Shown: positions 23,838 through 32,575 of the stretch, piece after piece | Position numbering within the stretch: position 1 is the stretch's first letter | Layout: each line of letters opens with the position of its first letter | NCBI GenBank assembly: GCA_002347645.1 | Contig: DDYF01000013.1 | Coordinates: forward strand, 6,525-70,524 | Direction of reading: 5' to 3' | Source: Thermoleophilia bacterium UBA2241 | Lineage (GTDB): Bacteria > Actinomycetota > Thermoleophilia > UBA2241 | Length of the DNA: 64,000 nt | The notes under the pieces: model-generated | Seen by the model: the letters and a program-made list of their open reading frames with translations, nothing else | Database searches by the model: none | Told to the model about the DNA's origin: nothing | Made by a program: the position numbers and the translations under genes

Positions 23838-25037
23838 GTGGATCCTCGGAGAAACCCGTACGCCCCTGGCGCCGGGACTAAGCCGCCCGCGCTGGTCGGA
23901 CGCGATAAGCAGATCGAGTCGTTCGACGTCCTGCTCGAGCGGCTCGAGAACGGGTACGCGGAGCAGTCGATGATCATCACCGGGCTGCGCGGGGTCGGCA
24001 AGACTGTGCTGCTCGACGTCTTCCGCGAGAAGGCCGAGGCGCGCGACTGGGCGACCGTGGAGTGGGAGGTCGAGAAGAAGGCGTCGTTCGCTCCCAGGGT
24101 CGCCGCCCAAGCGCGCAAGGCGCTGCTCCAGATCGCTCCCAAGGCGCGCTGGAAGGACCGCATGCTTCGCGCCGCTGCGACACTGAAGTCGTTCACCCTC
24201 ACGTTCAATCCTGACGGTGCCATGACGGCGGGAGTCGACGTGGATGCTCTCCCCGGATCGGCGGACAGTGGGTCGCTCTCCGAGGACCTCGGCGATCTGT
24301 TCGTGGCCATCGGAGAAGCCGCTCGCGACCACGGCATCGGGGTCATCTTGCTCCTCGATGAGATCCAGTTCCTTCAGCCGGAGGAACTGGAGGGTCTGAT
24401 CGTCGCCCTGCACAGGTGTTCGCGGCGCACCCTGCCCATCACGCTTGTCGGGGCAGGCCTGCCCCAGATGCCGCGGCTCGCGGGTGAGGCCAAGTCATAC
24501 AGCGAGCGGTTGTTCCGCTTCGTTCGGATCGGCGCGCTGAGTGCTTCGAAGGACGCTCCCGACGCGCTCGTGCTTCCGGCCCGCGAGCTGGGTGTGGAGT
24601 ACGAGCAGGACGCGATCGGTCACATCGTCACGTACACCGAAGGCTACCCCTACTTCCTCCAGGAGTACGGCCGCATCGTCTGGGACGAGGCCCCCGCGTC
24701 GCCGATCTCCGAAGAGGACGTGACGTCCGTCCTTCCCATGGTCGAGGAGCGCCTCGACGAGAGCTTCTTCAGGGTGAGAGCAGAACGGACGACCGAGTTG
24801 GAGCTGAGGTACCTCTACGCCATGGCGGAACTCGGGCCGGAACCGCATCGAGCCACCGACGTGGCGCGGCGCGTCGGCCGCACGGTTGAGCAGGCCGGAC
24901 CGATCCGCTCCCGTCTCATCGACAAGGGCCTCCTGTACACGCCCGGGCACGGCCTCGCCGCGTTCACGGTGCCACAGTTCGACCGGTATATGATCCGCCG
25001 TCACTCAGGCCTTGCGGGAGGCGTGGGCCGGGCGTGA
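23838..25037 (+). CDS. AAA ATPase (archaeal-type ATPase-like)
   Basis: This 399-residue protein starts at GTG 23838 after GGGAGG. It has a Walker A motif, GLRGVGKT (about 50-57), and a Walker B-like LLLDEIQF (about 174-181). A C-terminal winged-helix-like region (RATDVARRVGRTVEQAGPIR) follows. The layout fits the stand-alone STAND/AAA ATPases often found in mobile or defence contexts. It sits directly downstream of tRNA-Sec, with an AT-rich promoter region. That location suggests possible insertion next to a tRNA, but no integrase is present. Its cellular role is unknown. Confidence 0.8.
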   Translation: MDPRRNPYAPGAGTKPPALVGRDKQIESFDVLLERLENGYAEQSMIITGLRGVGKTVLLDVFREKAEARDWATVEWEVEKKASFAPRVAAQARKALLQIAPKARWKDRMLRAAATLKSFTLTFNPDGAMTAGVDVDALPGSADSGSLSEDLGDLFVAIGEAARDHGIGVILLLDEIQFLQPEELEGLIVALHRCSRRTLPITLVGAGLPQMPRLAGEAKSYSERLFRFVRIGALSASKDAPDALVLPARELGVEYEQDAIGHIVTYTEGYPYFLQEYGRIVWDEAPASPISEEDVTSVLPMVEERLDESFFRVRAERTTELELRYLYAMAELGPEPHRATDVARRVGRTVEQAGPIRSRLIDKGLLYTPGHGLAAFTVPQFDRYMIRRHSGLAGGVGRA

Positions 25038-25064
25038 TGCGGGAGGGCACCGACGCCGGGGGGC

Positions 25065-26027
25065 TCAGAGCTCCATCGCGGGCGCGATGCGCTTCTCGTA
25101 GAACTCGATGCGGCGCACCTCGGTCATGCCGGCGCGGCGGTAGAGGTCGAGGGCCTCGACGGCGACGTCGAGCTCCACGGCGAGGACCGCTCTGTGCGCC
25201 CCGCGCCGGCGCAGCACGGCGAAGGCGCCGCGCAACAACGCGCCGCCGACGCCGCGTCCCTGCCACGAGGGGCGCACGGCGAGGCGTTCGATGACGCCGC
25301 GTCCGCCGGTGAGCGAGTTGATGGTCACCCCGGCGACCTCGTCGCCCTCGCAGGCCAGCAACCACAAGTAGGGGTCCGCGCGCGGGTCGGCGACGACATC
25401 GCGGCTCCAGTCCCCGGCGTCTGCGCCGAGGTCGCCGCTGTCTTCGCCGAAGGCCTCGACGAGGGCCGTGTAGACGGCGAGGTCGTCGACGCCGCGCCGG
25501 AAGCTGCGGGGCTCGATGCCCGGGGGCCAGTCGGGCTCGGCGATCTCGTCGTCGAGCGCCTTCTCCATACGTGAGAACACCGCGATGCGACGGTAGCCGG
25601 CCTGCGCGAAGAGGTCGCGCTCGGCCGTGTTGTCGGCGCCGGTCCACGTGTGGAGCACCCCCGGCCCCTTGCTGCGTTCGGTGGCGGCGGCGCGGACCCG
25701 CTCCTCGAGACGCCCGAGGAGGTAGGCGGCGACACCTCGGCCATAGTAGTCAGGGTGGACGGTGAAGTTGCCCTCGAACTGTCCCCCCACGCCGGCCTCG
25801 CGCACGGCGCCGAAGGCGATCACGTGCCCGTCTTCCGTCTGCACCAGCCAGGCGTCGCGCTCGAGGTCGAACCGCGGTGCGCGCCACTTGCGCAGCACGC
25901 TCGCGCGGCTGATCTCCGTCTCGCCCTGGAAGGCCTCCTGCGACGCTGCCACGAGCGCGGCCACCGCGGCGGCGTCCGCGGGCCCCGCGCGACGCACCTC
26001 GAACCCTTGCGGCAACTCCCGATCCAT
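25065..26027 (-). CDS. Tandem GNAT acetyltransferase
   Basis: This protein of 320 residues has two GNAT domains. The first carries HPDYYGRGVAAYLLGRLEER and the second RPSWQGRGVGGALLRGAFAV, both acetyl-CoA-binding Q/R-x-x-G-x-G/A motifs. Tandem GNAT proteins include mycothiol synthase and several antibiotic-modifying enzymes. The sequence here does not let me choose a substrate. ATG 26027 is taken as the start; GTG 26048 is an alternative. It points away from the SGNH gene, with a tandem repeat in the gap between them. Confidence 0.82.
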   Translation of the reverse strand: MDRELPQGFEVRRAGPADAAAVAALVAASQEAFQGETEISRASVLRKWRAPRFDLERDAWLVQTEDGHVIAFGAVREAGVGGQFEGNFTVHPDYYGRGVAAYLLGRLEERVRAAATERSKGPGVLHTWTGADNTAERDLFAQAGYRRIAVFSRMEKALDDEIAEPDWPPGIEPRSFRRGVDDLAVYTALVEAFGEDSGDLGADAGDWSRDVVADPRADPYLWLLACEGDEVAGVTINSLTGGRGVIERLAVRPSWQGRGVGGALLRGAFAVLRRRGAHRAVLAVELDVAVEALDLYRRAGMTEVRRIEFYEKRIAPAMEL

Positions 26028-26080
26028 GGCCTCGCTTTCAGAAAGCACGGCGATCGTCTCGTCGGCGCCAACTCTACACG

Positions 26081-26130
26081 GCGTGCCTCTCGTCGGCGCC
26101 GTGCGGCGTGCCTCTCGTCGGCGCCGTGCG
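26081..26130. repeat. Perfect 25-bp tandem duplication
   Basis: The 25 bases 26081-26105 are repeated exactly at 26106-26130. A partial copy of the core (TCTCGTCGGCGCC) is present just upstream, ending at 26069. It lies between divergent genes. It could be replication slippage or paired regulatory sites. Confidence 0.8.
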
Positions 26131-26217
26131 ACGGGTGGGCCGCTGTGACGCGCGGTATCATGGGTGCCCTGACAGGCGACCGGCGCCCCGCGACGAGATC
26201 GCGGGGCGCACCCCGAC

Positions 26218-27417
26218 GTGGGGGAGACGGACATCGATCCTTCACCATCAGCCGGACGCGAAGCCCGGCGGCGTGTCGTGCGCCGCCGGCGCCTCACGCT
26301 GTTCGGCGCCGCCGGGCTCGTCGCCCTGGTCGCCGTCGCCCTCGTGCTGGGCGGCGTGTTCGGCGCGGGCGAGGGGGCCGACGGCGCGCCGCAGGCATCG
26401 CCGTCGCCGTCCTCGCCAGCCTCGTCGAACGACTCCGCCTCGCCGCGCGCGAGCGCCACGACGAGCGCCCCGGGCGCGGCCCGGGAGATCGTCATGGCCG
26501 GCGACGCCGCGCCTGGCTGGCCGGACGAGCTGCGGTGGCCGTCGGAGCGGACCTTCAAGGCCGACCAGCTCGAGCAGCTCGGCTACGCACCCGAGGTGGT
26601 CTTCTTCGGAGGCTCGCGAAGCATGCGCTTCGAGCCCTCCTTCATGGAGAAGAAGAGCGGCCTGAAGGGGTTCAACCTGGCGATGACGAACGGCAAGCCA
26701 GAAGACGCCTGGGCGTTCGCGCACTTCCTTCACGAGCGGTCGCCGGAGACCCGCCTGCGCTGGATATGGGGCGTGCAGATCTCGACGATGTACGAGAGGG
26801 ACCTCGAGGCGGGGCTGGTCCAGGACCCGCGCCTGAACCGGTACCTGCCGCTCGAGGTCCTCGAAGAGCAGGGTCGCCTTCTGCCGCAGGACCCCGTCGA
26901 CGTTCCCGAGAAGGGGCGCGTCGACCTGCGCAGGTACTCGAAGGACGGTGTCGTCTTGTGGAACAGCTACGATCGTGCCGAGAAGCGGGGGCGCACCCTC
27001 GAGCGCTCGCTCGAGGTCTACATCAAACGCGCCCTCGAGAAGCAGAAGGCGGCGCCGACGAGCAGCGGCGAGAAGGTCTCGCGCAGTCGCGACTACTTCG
27101 AGGCGACGCTCGCGTATCTCAACGAGATCGGCGGGGAGCCCGTCATCGTCGCCATGCCCGTCCACCCGCAGGTCCTCGAGGCTCTTCGGGAGAGAGGTTG
27201 GCAGGAGCGGCATCACCGCTTTCTCTCGTACATCGACTCGCTTCGCGCCGAGCACGAGTTCGCGTTCGTCGACCTGAGTGAGATCGAGACCTTCGGCGGC
27301 GACCCCGGGGAGTTCTACGACGGGGTGCACATCAAAGCGGCCAACGCACGCAGGGTGATCGTCGAGCTCCTGCGGTCCTTCCCCGCGACCTTCGGGAGGG
27401 GGGGCGCCGATGAGTGA
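26218..27417 (+). CDS. Membrane-anchored SGNH-hydrolase-like protein
   Basis: This protein of 399 residues has a basic N terminus and one membrane segment (about 26-46, LTLFGAAGLVALVAVALVLG). A Ser/Ala/Pro-rich linker and an extracellular domain follow. VVFFGGSRSMRFEPS gives a candidate nucleophile Ser, and FYDGVHIKAANARRV matches the distal D-x-x-H block of SGNH/DltD-like acyl hydrolases or transferases. GTG 26218 is the longest credible start, without a good ribosome site; a TATCAT -10-like box is at 26156-26161. The next gene, a secreted beta-lactamase-like hydrolase, overlaps its end by eight bases. The two probably act together on the cell envelope. Confidence 0.7.
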   Translation: MGETDIDPSPSAGREARRRVVRRRRLTLFGAAGLVALVAVALVLGGVFGAGEGADGAPQASPSPSSPASSNDSASPRASATTSAPGAAREIVMAGDAAPGWPDELRWPSERTFKADQLEQLGYAPEVVFFGGSRSMRFEPSFMEKKSGLKGFNLAMTNGKPEDAWAFAHFLHERSPETRLRWIWGVQISTMYERDLEAGLVQDPRLNRYLPLEVLEEQGRLLPQDPVDVPEKGRVDLRRYSKDGVVLWNSYDRAEKRGRTLERSLEVYIKRALEKQKAAPTSSGEKVSRSRDYFEATLAYLNEIGGEPVIVAMPVHPQVLEALRERGWQERHHRFLSYIDSLRAEHEFAFVDLSEIETFGGDPGEFYDGVHIKAANARRVIVELLRSFPATFGRGGADE

Positions 27418-28606
27418 GCTCTTCGCGCACCGGCGATCCGACGCGCACCGGCGCCGGCGCCGGCACGGCATCGCCCGCTGGCTCTTGGCCGGCGTGCTGC
27501 TGGCCGCCGTGACGACCGTGGTCGTCCTTGCGTACGACATGTCCGCGGGCGGACCCGAGCAGACAGTGGCGCAGCCGGCGCCGTCGGCCAGCGCCGCGCC
27601 CGTGACGACGGCGCTCGAGGACGCCGCCATGGTCAGCGGGGGACGCGTGGCGCTGCGGTACCGTGTCGACGCCGCCGGCGCCGACACGGCCGTCGTGACC
27701 CTGGTGGTCGCTCGACCCGACGGGACGACGGTGCGCAAGCCGCTGCAGGACGCCACGCAGGCGGTCAACGTCGACCACACGTGGAAGGGGACGATGTCCC
27801 TGAAGGCGGGCTCGTACCGTTACTACGCGCGCGCCACCGTCGACGGACGCGGGCAGCGAGTCGCCGTGCCGGCGAAGCTCGTGGTCAGGGCTGCGGTCTT
27901 CCCCTCGGCCGGCGCCGTCGCCGACGCGATCGCCTGGCTCAGGGGGCGAAGCGGCACGCCGGGGTTCGCCGTCGTCAGCGGCGACGGCAAGGTCCGGGGC
28001 TTGCGTGTCGACCGGCGGTACGCGAGCTACAGCCTCTCCAAGGCCATGATCCTTGTGGCCTACCTGCGCGGGCACAACACGGTGAGCGCCGGCGCACGCG
28101 CGACGCTCGAGAGGATGATCGAGCACTCGGACAACGCCGCCGCCGACGCCATATACGCGCAGGTCGGCGGCGCCTCCGCCCTCACGCGGCTGGCGAAGAC
28201 CGTCGGCATGGAGCGCTTCTCCGCCGGCGGCGGGTGGATCTCGGCGCGCGTGACGCCGGCGGACCAGGCGCGGTTCTTCTTCGCGATGGAGAAGTACATC
28301 CCGGAGAAGCACCGCGCCCTCGCCCGTGAACTGCTCTCGGGCATCACGCCGCGCCAGCGCTGGGGGATCGTAGCGGCGGCCGGCCCGCTCGGCTGGAAGG
28401 TCTACTTCAAAGGCGGCTGGTCGGGCGGCAACGTGCACATGGTCCAGGCGGCCCGGCTCGCGAAGGGCGACAAGGTGTTCGCCCTGGCCGTGATGACCGA
28501 GGGCAACCCGAACTGGACCTACGGGTTCGGCACGCTGAAGGGCGTCACCGACGTGCTCCTCGGCCGGCAGCCTACGGGCGCCTACCTCACGCAGGTGCTC
28601 GAGTGA
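27410..28606 (+). CDS. Secreted class A beta-lactamase-like serine hydrolase
   Basis: This protein of 398 residues has an N-terminal membrane anchor (about 20-44, GIARWLLAGVLLAAVTTVVV). A beta-rich Ig-like region follows (about 65-165) and then a penicillin-recognising domain. Motifs seen are SLSK (Ser-x-x-Lys), HSDN (the SDN loop) and KGGWSGG in place of the usual KTG. It therefore looks like a cell-wall-active or beta-lactamase-related enzyme; no Glu166-type motif was confirmed. ATG 27410 lies inside the end of the SGNH gene, so translation is coupled. Confidence 0.8.
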   Translation: MSELFAHRRSDAHRRRRRHGIARWLLAGVLLAAVTTVVVLAYDMSAGGPEQTVAQPAPSASAAPVTTALEDAAMVSGGRVALRYRVDAAGADTAVVTLVVARPDGTTVRKPLQDATQAVNVDHTWKGTMSLKAGSYRYYARATVDGRGQRVAVPAKLVVRAAVFPSAGAVADAIAWLRGRSGTPGFAVVSGDGKVRGLRVDRRYASYSLSKAMILVAYLRGHNTVSAGARATLERMIEHSDNAAADAIYAQVGGASALTRLAKTVGMERFSAGGGWISARVTPADQARFFFAMEKYIPEKHRALARELLSGITPRQRWGIVAAAGPLGWKVYFKGGWSGGNVHMVQAARLAKGDKVFALAVMTEGNPNWTYGFGTLKGVTDVLLGRQPTGAYLTQVLE

Positions 28607-28631
28607 CCGACCAGTGCGCTGGGTGAGGCGG

Positions 28632-28672
28632 AGGAGGCGCCGCGCGGCCTCGCGCGCGCCGGGTGCCTCCTT
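28632..28672. terminator. Possible hairpin between convergent genes
   Basis: AGGAGGC (28632-28638) can pair with GCCTCCT (28665-28671) around a GC-rich interior. It lies between genes ending at 28606 and 28693. It is weaker than the other hairpins in the window. Confidence 0.3.
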
Positions 28673-28692
28673 CGCCCGTCGCGTCCGGCAGC

Positions 28693-29205
28693 CTAACCTT
28701 CGCTGCTTCCGTCGTACGCGATTGCTCTGACGGTGAGCTCGAGGTCGCCGGCCGGTCGGCGCCAGACGACGCGGTCGCCGACGCGGGCTCCGATGAGGGC
28801 CTCGGCGAGCGGCGAGAGGTGACTCACCTTGAGGGCGGCCAGGTCGGCTTCGTCCTCGCCGACGATCGTGTACGTCCGCTCGCCGCCCTCGCCGGTCACC
28901 GTCACGGCCGCCCCGAAGGCGACCTGACCGGCGGGCTGGCCCGCCGGATCCACCGGGATCGCGGTCTCGAGACGAGCCTGGAAGTACCGCAGGTCACGGT
29001 CGACGTGCAGGAGCTCCTCGGCCGCCATGGGGTCGTCGCCGAGGGCGAGCAGTTCAAGCCGCCGCGTCTCGAGCTCGCCGACCTGCCGGCTCAGGGCGGC
29101 CACACCCGCGGGCGTGACGTAGTTGGGGTGCTCGCTGACGGGCCGGTCGGGCAGGTCCTGACCGGGGGCGCCGGCGTCGTCTTCCTTGACAAAGGCTCTG
29201 CTCAT
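28693..29205 (-). CDS. GreA/GreB-family transcription factor
   Basis: This protein of 170 residues has an N-terminal coiled-coil-like region and the GreA/GreB C-terminal domain. SPLAEALIGARVGDRVVWRR is the diagnostic C-terminal Gre segment. VTPAGVAALSRQVGELETRR fits the helical hairpin that enters the RNA polymerase secondary channel. The family rescues backtracked polymerase or, in Rnk-like members, competes for the channel. It is transcribed alone on the minus strand, opposite dodecin. Confidence 0.85.
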   Translation of the reverse strand: MSRAFVKEDDAGAPGQDLPDRPVSEHPNYVTPAGVAALSRQVGELETRRLELLALGDDPMAAEELLHVDRDLRYFQARLETAIPVDPAGQPAGQVAFGAAVTVTGEGGERTYTIVGEDEADLAALKVSHLSPLAEALIGARVGDRVVWRRPAGDLELTVRAIAYDGSSEG

Positions 29206-29369
29206 CTCGGCTCTCGACGGGGTGCGAAAGGGGCGGGGGAGTCGCTCTCTCCATTCGCGATGGTGCGCCTGCTTCCTGCGGCGGTCAACCGGCGCTGCAA
29301 GGCGTCGACAGGGCGCGTGGAAGGTGGAAAGATGTGGGTACACCAGCCGTCGACCGGAGAGGGGGAGAC

Positions 29370-29585
29370 ATGGCGGAGAGTGTCTACAAGGTGCTCGAGG
29401 TGATCGGCACCAGCCCGACGTCGTGGGAGGACGCCGCCAGGGCCGCGGTCGAGAAGGTCGCCGCTCGCGTGCAGGATTGCCGCGTGGGCAGGGTCGTCGA
29501 GCTCGACATGAGGATCGAGGACGGCAAACTCGCGTTCTTCCGCGCCAGGGTGAAGGTGTCGTTCAAGTACCACGACGAGCTCTGA
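29370..29585 (+). CDS. Dodecin-family flavin-binding protein
   Basis: This 71-residue protein is the normal length for dodecin, a 12-subunit sphere that binds flavins. The YKVLEVIGTSPTSWEDAARA opening and the VKVSFKYHDEL ending are characteristic. A GAGGGGGAG ribosome site lies just before ATG 29370. Two perfect GC hairpins follow the stop. Dodecins store riboflavin or FMN and buffer excess flavin. The Gre-family gene is divergent upstream. Confidence 0.92.
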   Translation: MAESVYKVLEVIGTSPTSWEDAARAAVEKVAARVQDCRVGRVVELDMRIEDGKLAFFRARVKVSFKYHDEL

Positions 29586-29587
29586 GA

Positions 29588-29665
29588 CGCAGCGGGACGC
29601 CCGCCGAGGCGGGCGTCCCGCTGCGCAAGGGCGGCGGCGGGACGCGGCGCGTCCCGCCGCCGCCC
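29588..29665 (+). terminator. Twin perfect GC hairpins after dodecin
   Basis: Two adjacent hairpins are seen: 29588-29605 with 29608-29625 (18 pairs), and 29629-29645 with 29649-29665 (17 pairs). Neither is followed by a true U-run, though TCTTCTT follows the second. Together they form a strong transcription end between dodecin and ferritin. Confidence 0.6.
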
Positions 29666-29777
29666 TCTTCTTGCGTCGCGCGCGTGTTCGCTCCCCTCGC
29701 CTTCGGGTACAAAGGGCGTGACCCCGACGTCCTGAGCGCGCTCAGGAGCAAGCCACGAAGCAGAGAGGTGCGCCAGC

Positions 29778-30293
29778 ATGCTTGACCCCAAGATGGAGAA
29801 GGCGATCAACGCGCAGATCAACGCCGAGCACTACTCGGCCTTCCTGTACCTCGCCATGGCGGCCCAGTTCGCCGACCTCGGCTTGGCTGGTGGCCAGCAG
29901 TGGATGACGACCCAGTACAAGGAGGAGCTCGTCCACGCGCAGGTGTTCTTCGACTACCTCATCGAGCGCGGCGGACGCGCCAAGCTCGAGGCACTCGCCA
30001 AGCCGGGCACGAAGTGGGCTTCGGGCACCAAGATGTTCGAGGATGCCTACGCCCACGAGCAGAAGGTCACGTCGCTCATCCACGACATGGCGTCGCTCGC
30101 GCTCGAGCTCAAAGACCACGCGACCTACAACTTCCTGCAATGGTTCATCGCCGAGCAGGTCGAGGAGGAGTCGACGGCCTCGGACATGCTGCAGAAGTTC
30201 ACGATGGCCGAAGAGCATCCGGCGGGCCTCTACCAGCTCGACAAGGAGCTGGGCGCGCGCGTCTTCGCGTCGCCCTCCATCTACGCGTGGTGA
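29778..30293 (+). CDS. Ferritin (non-haem)
   Basis: This 171-residue four-helix protein stores iron in a 24-subunit shell. INAQINAEHYSAFLYLAMAA is the ferritin helix A signature, with Glu17. EELVHAQVFFDYL supplies the Glu and His of the ferroxidase site. The length is standard. GAGAGG precedes ATG 29778. A TACAAA -10-like box lies at about 29707. A 21-bp GC hairpin ends the unit. Confidence 0.94.
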   Translation: MLDPKMEKAINAQINAEHYSAFLYLAMAAQFADLGLAGGQQWMTTQYKEELVHAQVFFDYLIERGGRAKLEALAKPGTKWASGTKMFEDAYAHEQKVTSLIHDMASLALELKDHATYNFLQWFIAEQVEEESTASDMLQKFTMAEEHPAGLYQLDKELGARVFASPSIYAW

Positions 30294-30318
30294 ACGGCTC
30301 CTGACTGATCGAACCTGA

Positions 30319-30364
30319 CGGGGAGGCGGCGGGCGGAGCGAGAGCTCCGCCCGCCGCCTCCCCG
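30319..30364. terminator. 21-bp GC hairpin with GAGA tetraloop
   Basis: Bases 30319-30339 and 30344-30364 pair perfectly around GAGA, a GNRA-type tetraloop. It lies between the convergent ends of ferritin (30293) and the GNAT gene (30371). No U-run on either strand. Confidence 0.6.
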
Positions 30365-30370
30365 CTTGCC

Positions 30371-30907
30371 TCAGAGCACCTTCACCATCACCAGACAGGG
30401 GTTGCCCGGGCCCCACAAGTCGGGGAGCTCCATCAACGGGACGAAGTCCATGGCGAGGTAGAAGGCGCGCGTCGCGGCGTAGTCCGGGTCGGGGTGCGTC
30501 GCGCTGAGCGTCTTGACCGTGAGGAAGCGGGAGCCCTGCGCGCGCAGCCAGTCCTCGGCGGCGCGGAGGAGGGCGCGCCCGACTCCCGCGCGATGGCATT
30601 CGCGCAGCACGCCCATGACGTGGACCTCGGCCGCCTCGAGGGCATGCGGCTTCAAGGCGATGAGCCCGACGGTGCGTACGCCTTCTGGCGCCGCCGCGCG
30701 CCCCCTGTCTCTCGCGGCGCTGTCATCCGGCGGCCTCGCGGCCTCCACGGCGACGAACGCCGGCAGGTCGTCGACGTCCTTGACGTACTGGACGACGGAC
30801 GCCTCGATGCCGAACCAGTCGGGCAGGGCGCGCAGCACTGCCTCGCAGGCCGCGCCCTGCCCGTATAGGGGCCCTCGAACCAGGACACCGGGCGCGCTCG
30901 GTGTCAC
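30371..30907 (-). CDS. GNAT-family acetyltransferase
   Basis: This protein of 178 residues has the GNAT acetyl-CoA motif in RAGVGRALLRAAEDWLRAQG. FLTVKTLSATHPDPDYAATRAFYLAMDF matches the family's C-terminal half, and the ending is WGPGNPCLVMVKVL. GTG 30907 overlaps the stop of the ABC permease gene (GTGA). It is thus the last gene of a five-gene minus-strand operon. The substrate is not predictable; modification of a small molecule handled by the operon is one possibility. Confidence 0.8.
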   Translation of the reverse strand: MTPSAPGVLVRGPLYGQGAACEAVLRALPDWFGIEASVVQYVKDVDDLPAFVAVEAARPPDDSAARDRGRAAAPEGVRTVGLIALKPHALEAAEVHVMGVLRECHRAGVGRALLRAAEDWLRAQGSRFLTVKTLSATHPDPDYAATRAFYLAMDFVPLMELPDLWGPGNPCLVMVKVL

Positions 30908-31665
30908 GTCACGTCGCGACGCATCGAGGTAGAGACGGCCACGACGCTCGTCACCGCGATGTACGCGAGGCTCAGCAGGAACGCCTCGGGCCTGTCGAGG
31001 CCCACCTCGCTCTCGGGACCCATCGTCAGCGCCCCGCTCACGACCTGCTCCATCGCGCTGAAAGGGAGGTACTGACCTACCGCCGGCTTGAGCCCGAAGA
31101 TGATGCTCTCCACGGCCAGCGCCCAGATCAGCGTGCCGGCGACGGCCACGGGCTGGTTGCGCACCAGCGCGCCCAGCGCCACCCCGAAGGACGCCATGAG
31201 CCCGGCCGTCACCAGGATGAGGGCGACCGTCTTGACGGCCTGCACGGTGAGGATCGAGCCCGTGTCCATGTCGAGACCTCTGACCTGGTAGCCGACGAGG
31301 GCGACCAGGACGAGCAGGGCACCGGCTACGGCCAGGACCACAACGCCGACGACGAAACACACGACGAGCTTGACGGCGATGACCTGCCAGCGCTTCGGGG
31401 TGACGAGGTAGCTGTAGGTGATGGTCCCGTGACGGTACTCGTTGGTCATGCTGAGGATGCCGAAGACCAGACCCAGCGTCGGCACGATGCTCGCGCCGAG
31501 GAGCACGGTCAGGGGCGCCCCGTTCTCCTCGAGCCCGCCGGCCGGCACGAACACCAGCACGAGGATCGCCGGGACGATGCTCACGAGCAGGGCGGCGATG
31601 AAGAGGCCGAGCGCCGTGCGCGTGCTGCGCAGCTTGAGGACCTCGGCGGAGAGAAGGTCCTTCAC
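30904..31665 (-). CDS. ABC-2 type transporter permease
   Basis: This 253-residue membrane protein has six hydrophobic segments. Its N terminus, DLLSAEVLKLRSTRTALGLF, is typical of ABC-2 permeases that pair with a single ATPase for export. The ILSMTNEYRHGTITYSYLVTP segment is a known hallmark of this family. GTG 31665 overlaps the stop of the ATPase gene by four bases, and its own stop overlaps the GNAT start. The partner is the ATPase at 31662-32558. Substrate unknown. Confidence 0.88.
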   Translation of the reverse strand: MKDLLSAEVLKLRSTRTALGLFIAALLVSIVPAILVLVFVPAGGLEENGAPLTVLLGASIVPTLGLVFGILSMTNEYRHGTITYSYLVTPKRWQVIAVKLVVCFVVGVVVLAVAGALLVLVALVGYQVRGLDMDTGSILTVQAVKTVALILVTAGLMASFGVALGALVRNQPVAVAGTLIWALAVESIIFGLKPAVGQYLPFSAMEQVVSGALTMGPESEVGLDRPEAFLLSLAYIAVTSVVAVSTSMRRDVT

Positions 31666-32558
31666 GGTGTCACCCTCCTCGTGCCGGCGATGGCGAGGAA
31701 CACGTCCTCGAGGCTTGGCTGTTCGGTGAGCAGCTCGTGGAGGACGACGCCGTTGTCCAGGGCGAGCTGCCCGACGTCGGCGCCCGAGGCGCCGCGGATG
31801 GCGAGCGCCTGATCGAGCCTGTTGACGGCCGCGCCGCGCGCGTGAAGGAGACGCTCGAGGAGCTCTGCCTGCGGCGAGCGCACGCGCACCACCTGGCCGG
31901 CGCGGCCGGCGAGCTCGGCGATCGGCGCCTGCGCCAGGAGCCGACCCTCGCTGATGATGAGCACGTCGTCCACGGTCTGCTCCACCTCGGCCAGGACGTG
32001 ACTCGACACGAGGACGGTCTTGCCCTCGGCCGCGCGCGCCCGCAGAAAGGTCCTCAGCCAGCGCATGCCCTCGGGGTCGAGTCCGTTGGCGGGTTCATCA
32101 AGCAGCAGGACCTGCGGGTCGCCGAGCAGCACGCAGGCGAGGGCGAGGCGTTGCCGCATGCCCGACGAGTAGCCCTTCACGGCGCGCCGCGCCGCCTCGC
32201 CGAGCTCGACCATGGCAAGGCACTCCTCGACCCGGGCCTCGGGGATGCCCGAGGCGCGCGCCACGACGCGCAGCGCGTTCCGGCCGGTGCGCCCCGGGTG
32301 GAAGCCCGAGGCGTCGAGCAGCGCGCCGACGCGCGTCCACGGGCGCGCCAGGTCGCGGTAGGCAGCGCTCAACACGCGCGCCGTGCCGCGAGTCGGCCGC
32401 ACCAGGTCGACGATCATGCGCAGCGTGGTCGTCTTGCCGGCACCGTTCGGGCCAAGGAAGCCCGTGATCGTCCCCGGCCCGAGCGCGAAGCTCACGTCGT
32501 CGACGGCGACGACCTTGCCGAAGTGCTTGGTGAGGTGTTCGACCTCGATGACCGGCAA
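31662..32558 (-). CDS. ABC transporter ATP-binding protein
   Basis: This protein of 298 residues has Walker A GPNGAGKTT, signature YSSGMRQR, Walker B LLLDEP and the switch His in SSHVLAEVE. It resembles DrrA/CcmA-type exporter ATPases, with the C-terminal extension usual for that group. TTG 32558 is chosen because GGAAGGAGG lies four bases before it. It sits 18 bases after the PEP-synthase-like gene and overlaps the permease gene. It probably energises export. Confidence 0.9.
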   Translation of the reverse strand: MPVIEVEHLTKHFGKVVAVDDVSFALGPGTITGFLGPNGAGKTTTLRMIVDLVRPTRGTARVLSAAYRDLARPWTRVGALLDASGFHPGRTGRNALRVVARASGIPEARVEECLAMVELGEAARRAVKGYSSGMRQRLALACVLLGDPQVLLLDEPANGLDPEGMRWLRTFLRARAAEGKTVLVSSHVLAEVEQTVDDVLIISEGRLLAQAPIAELAGRAGQVVRVRSPQAELLERLLHARGAAVNRLDQALAIRGASGADVGQLALDNGVVLHELLTEQPSLEDVFLAIAGTRRVTP

Positions 32559-32575
32559 CCAGCCTCCTTCCGCCG

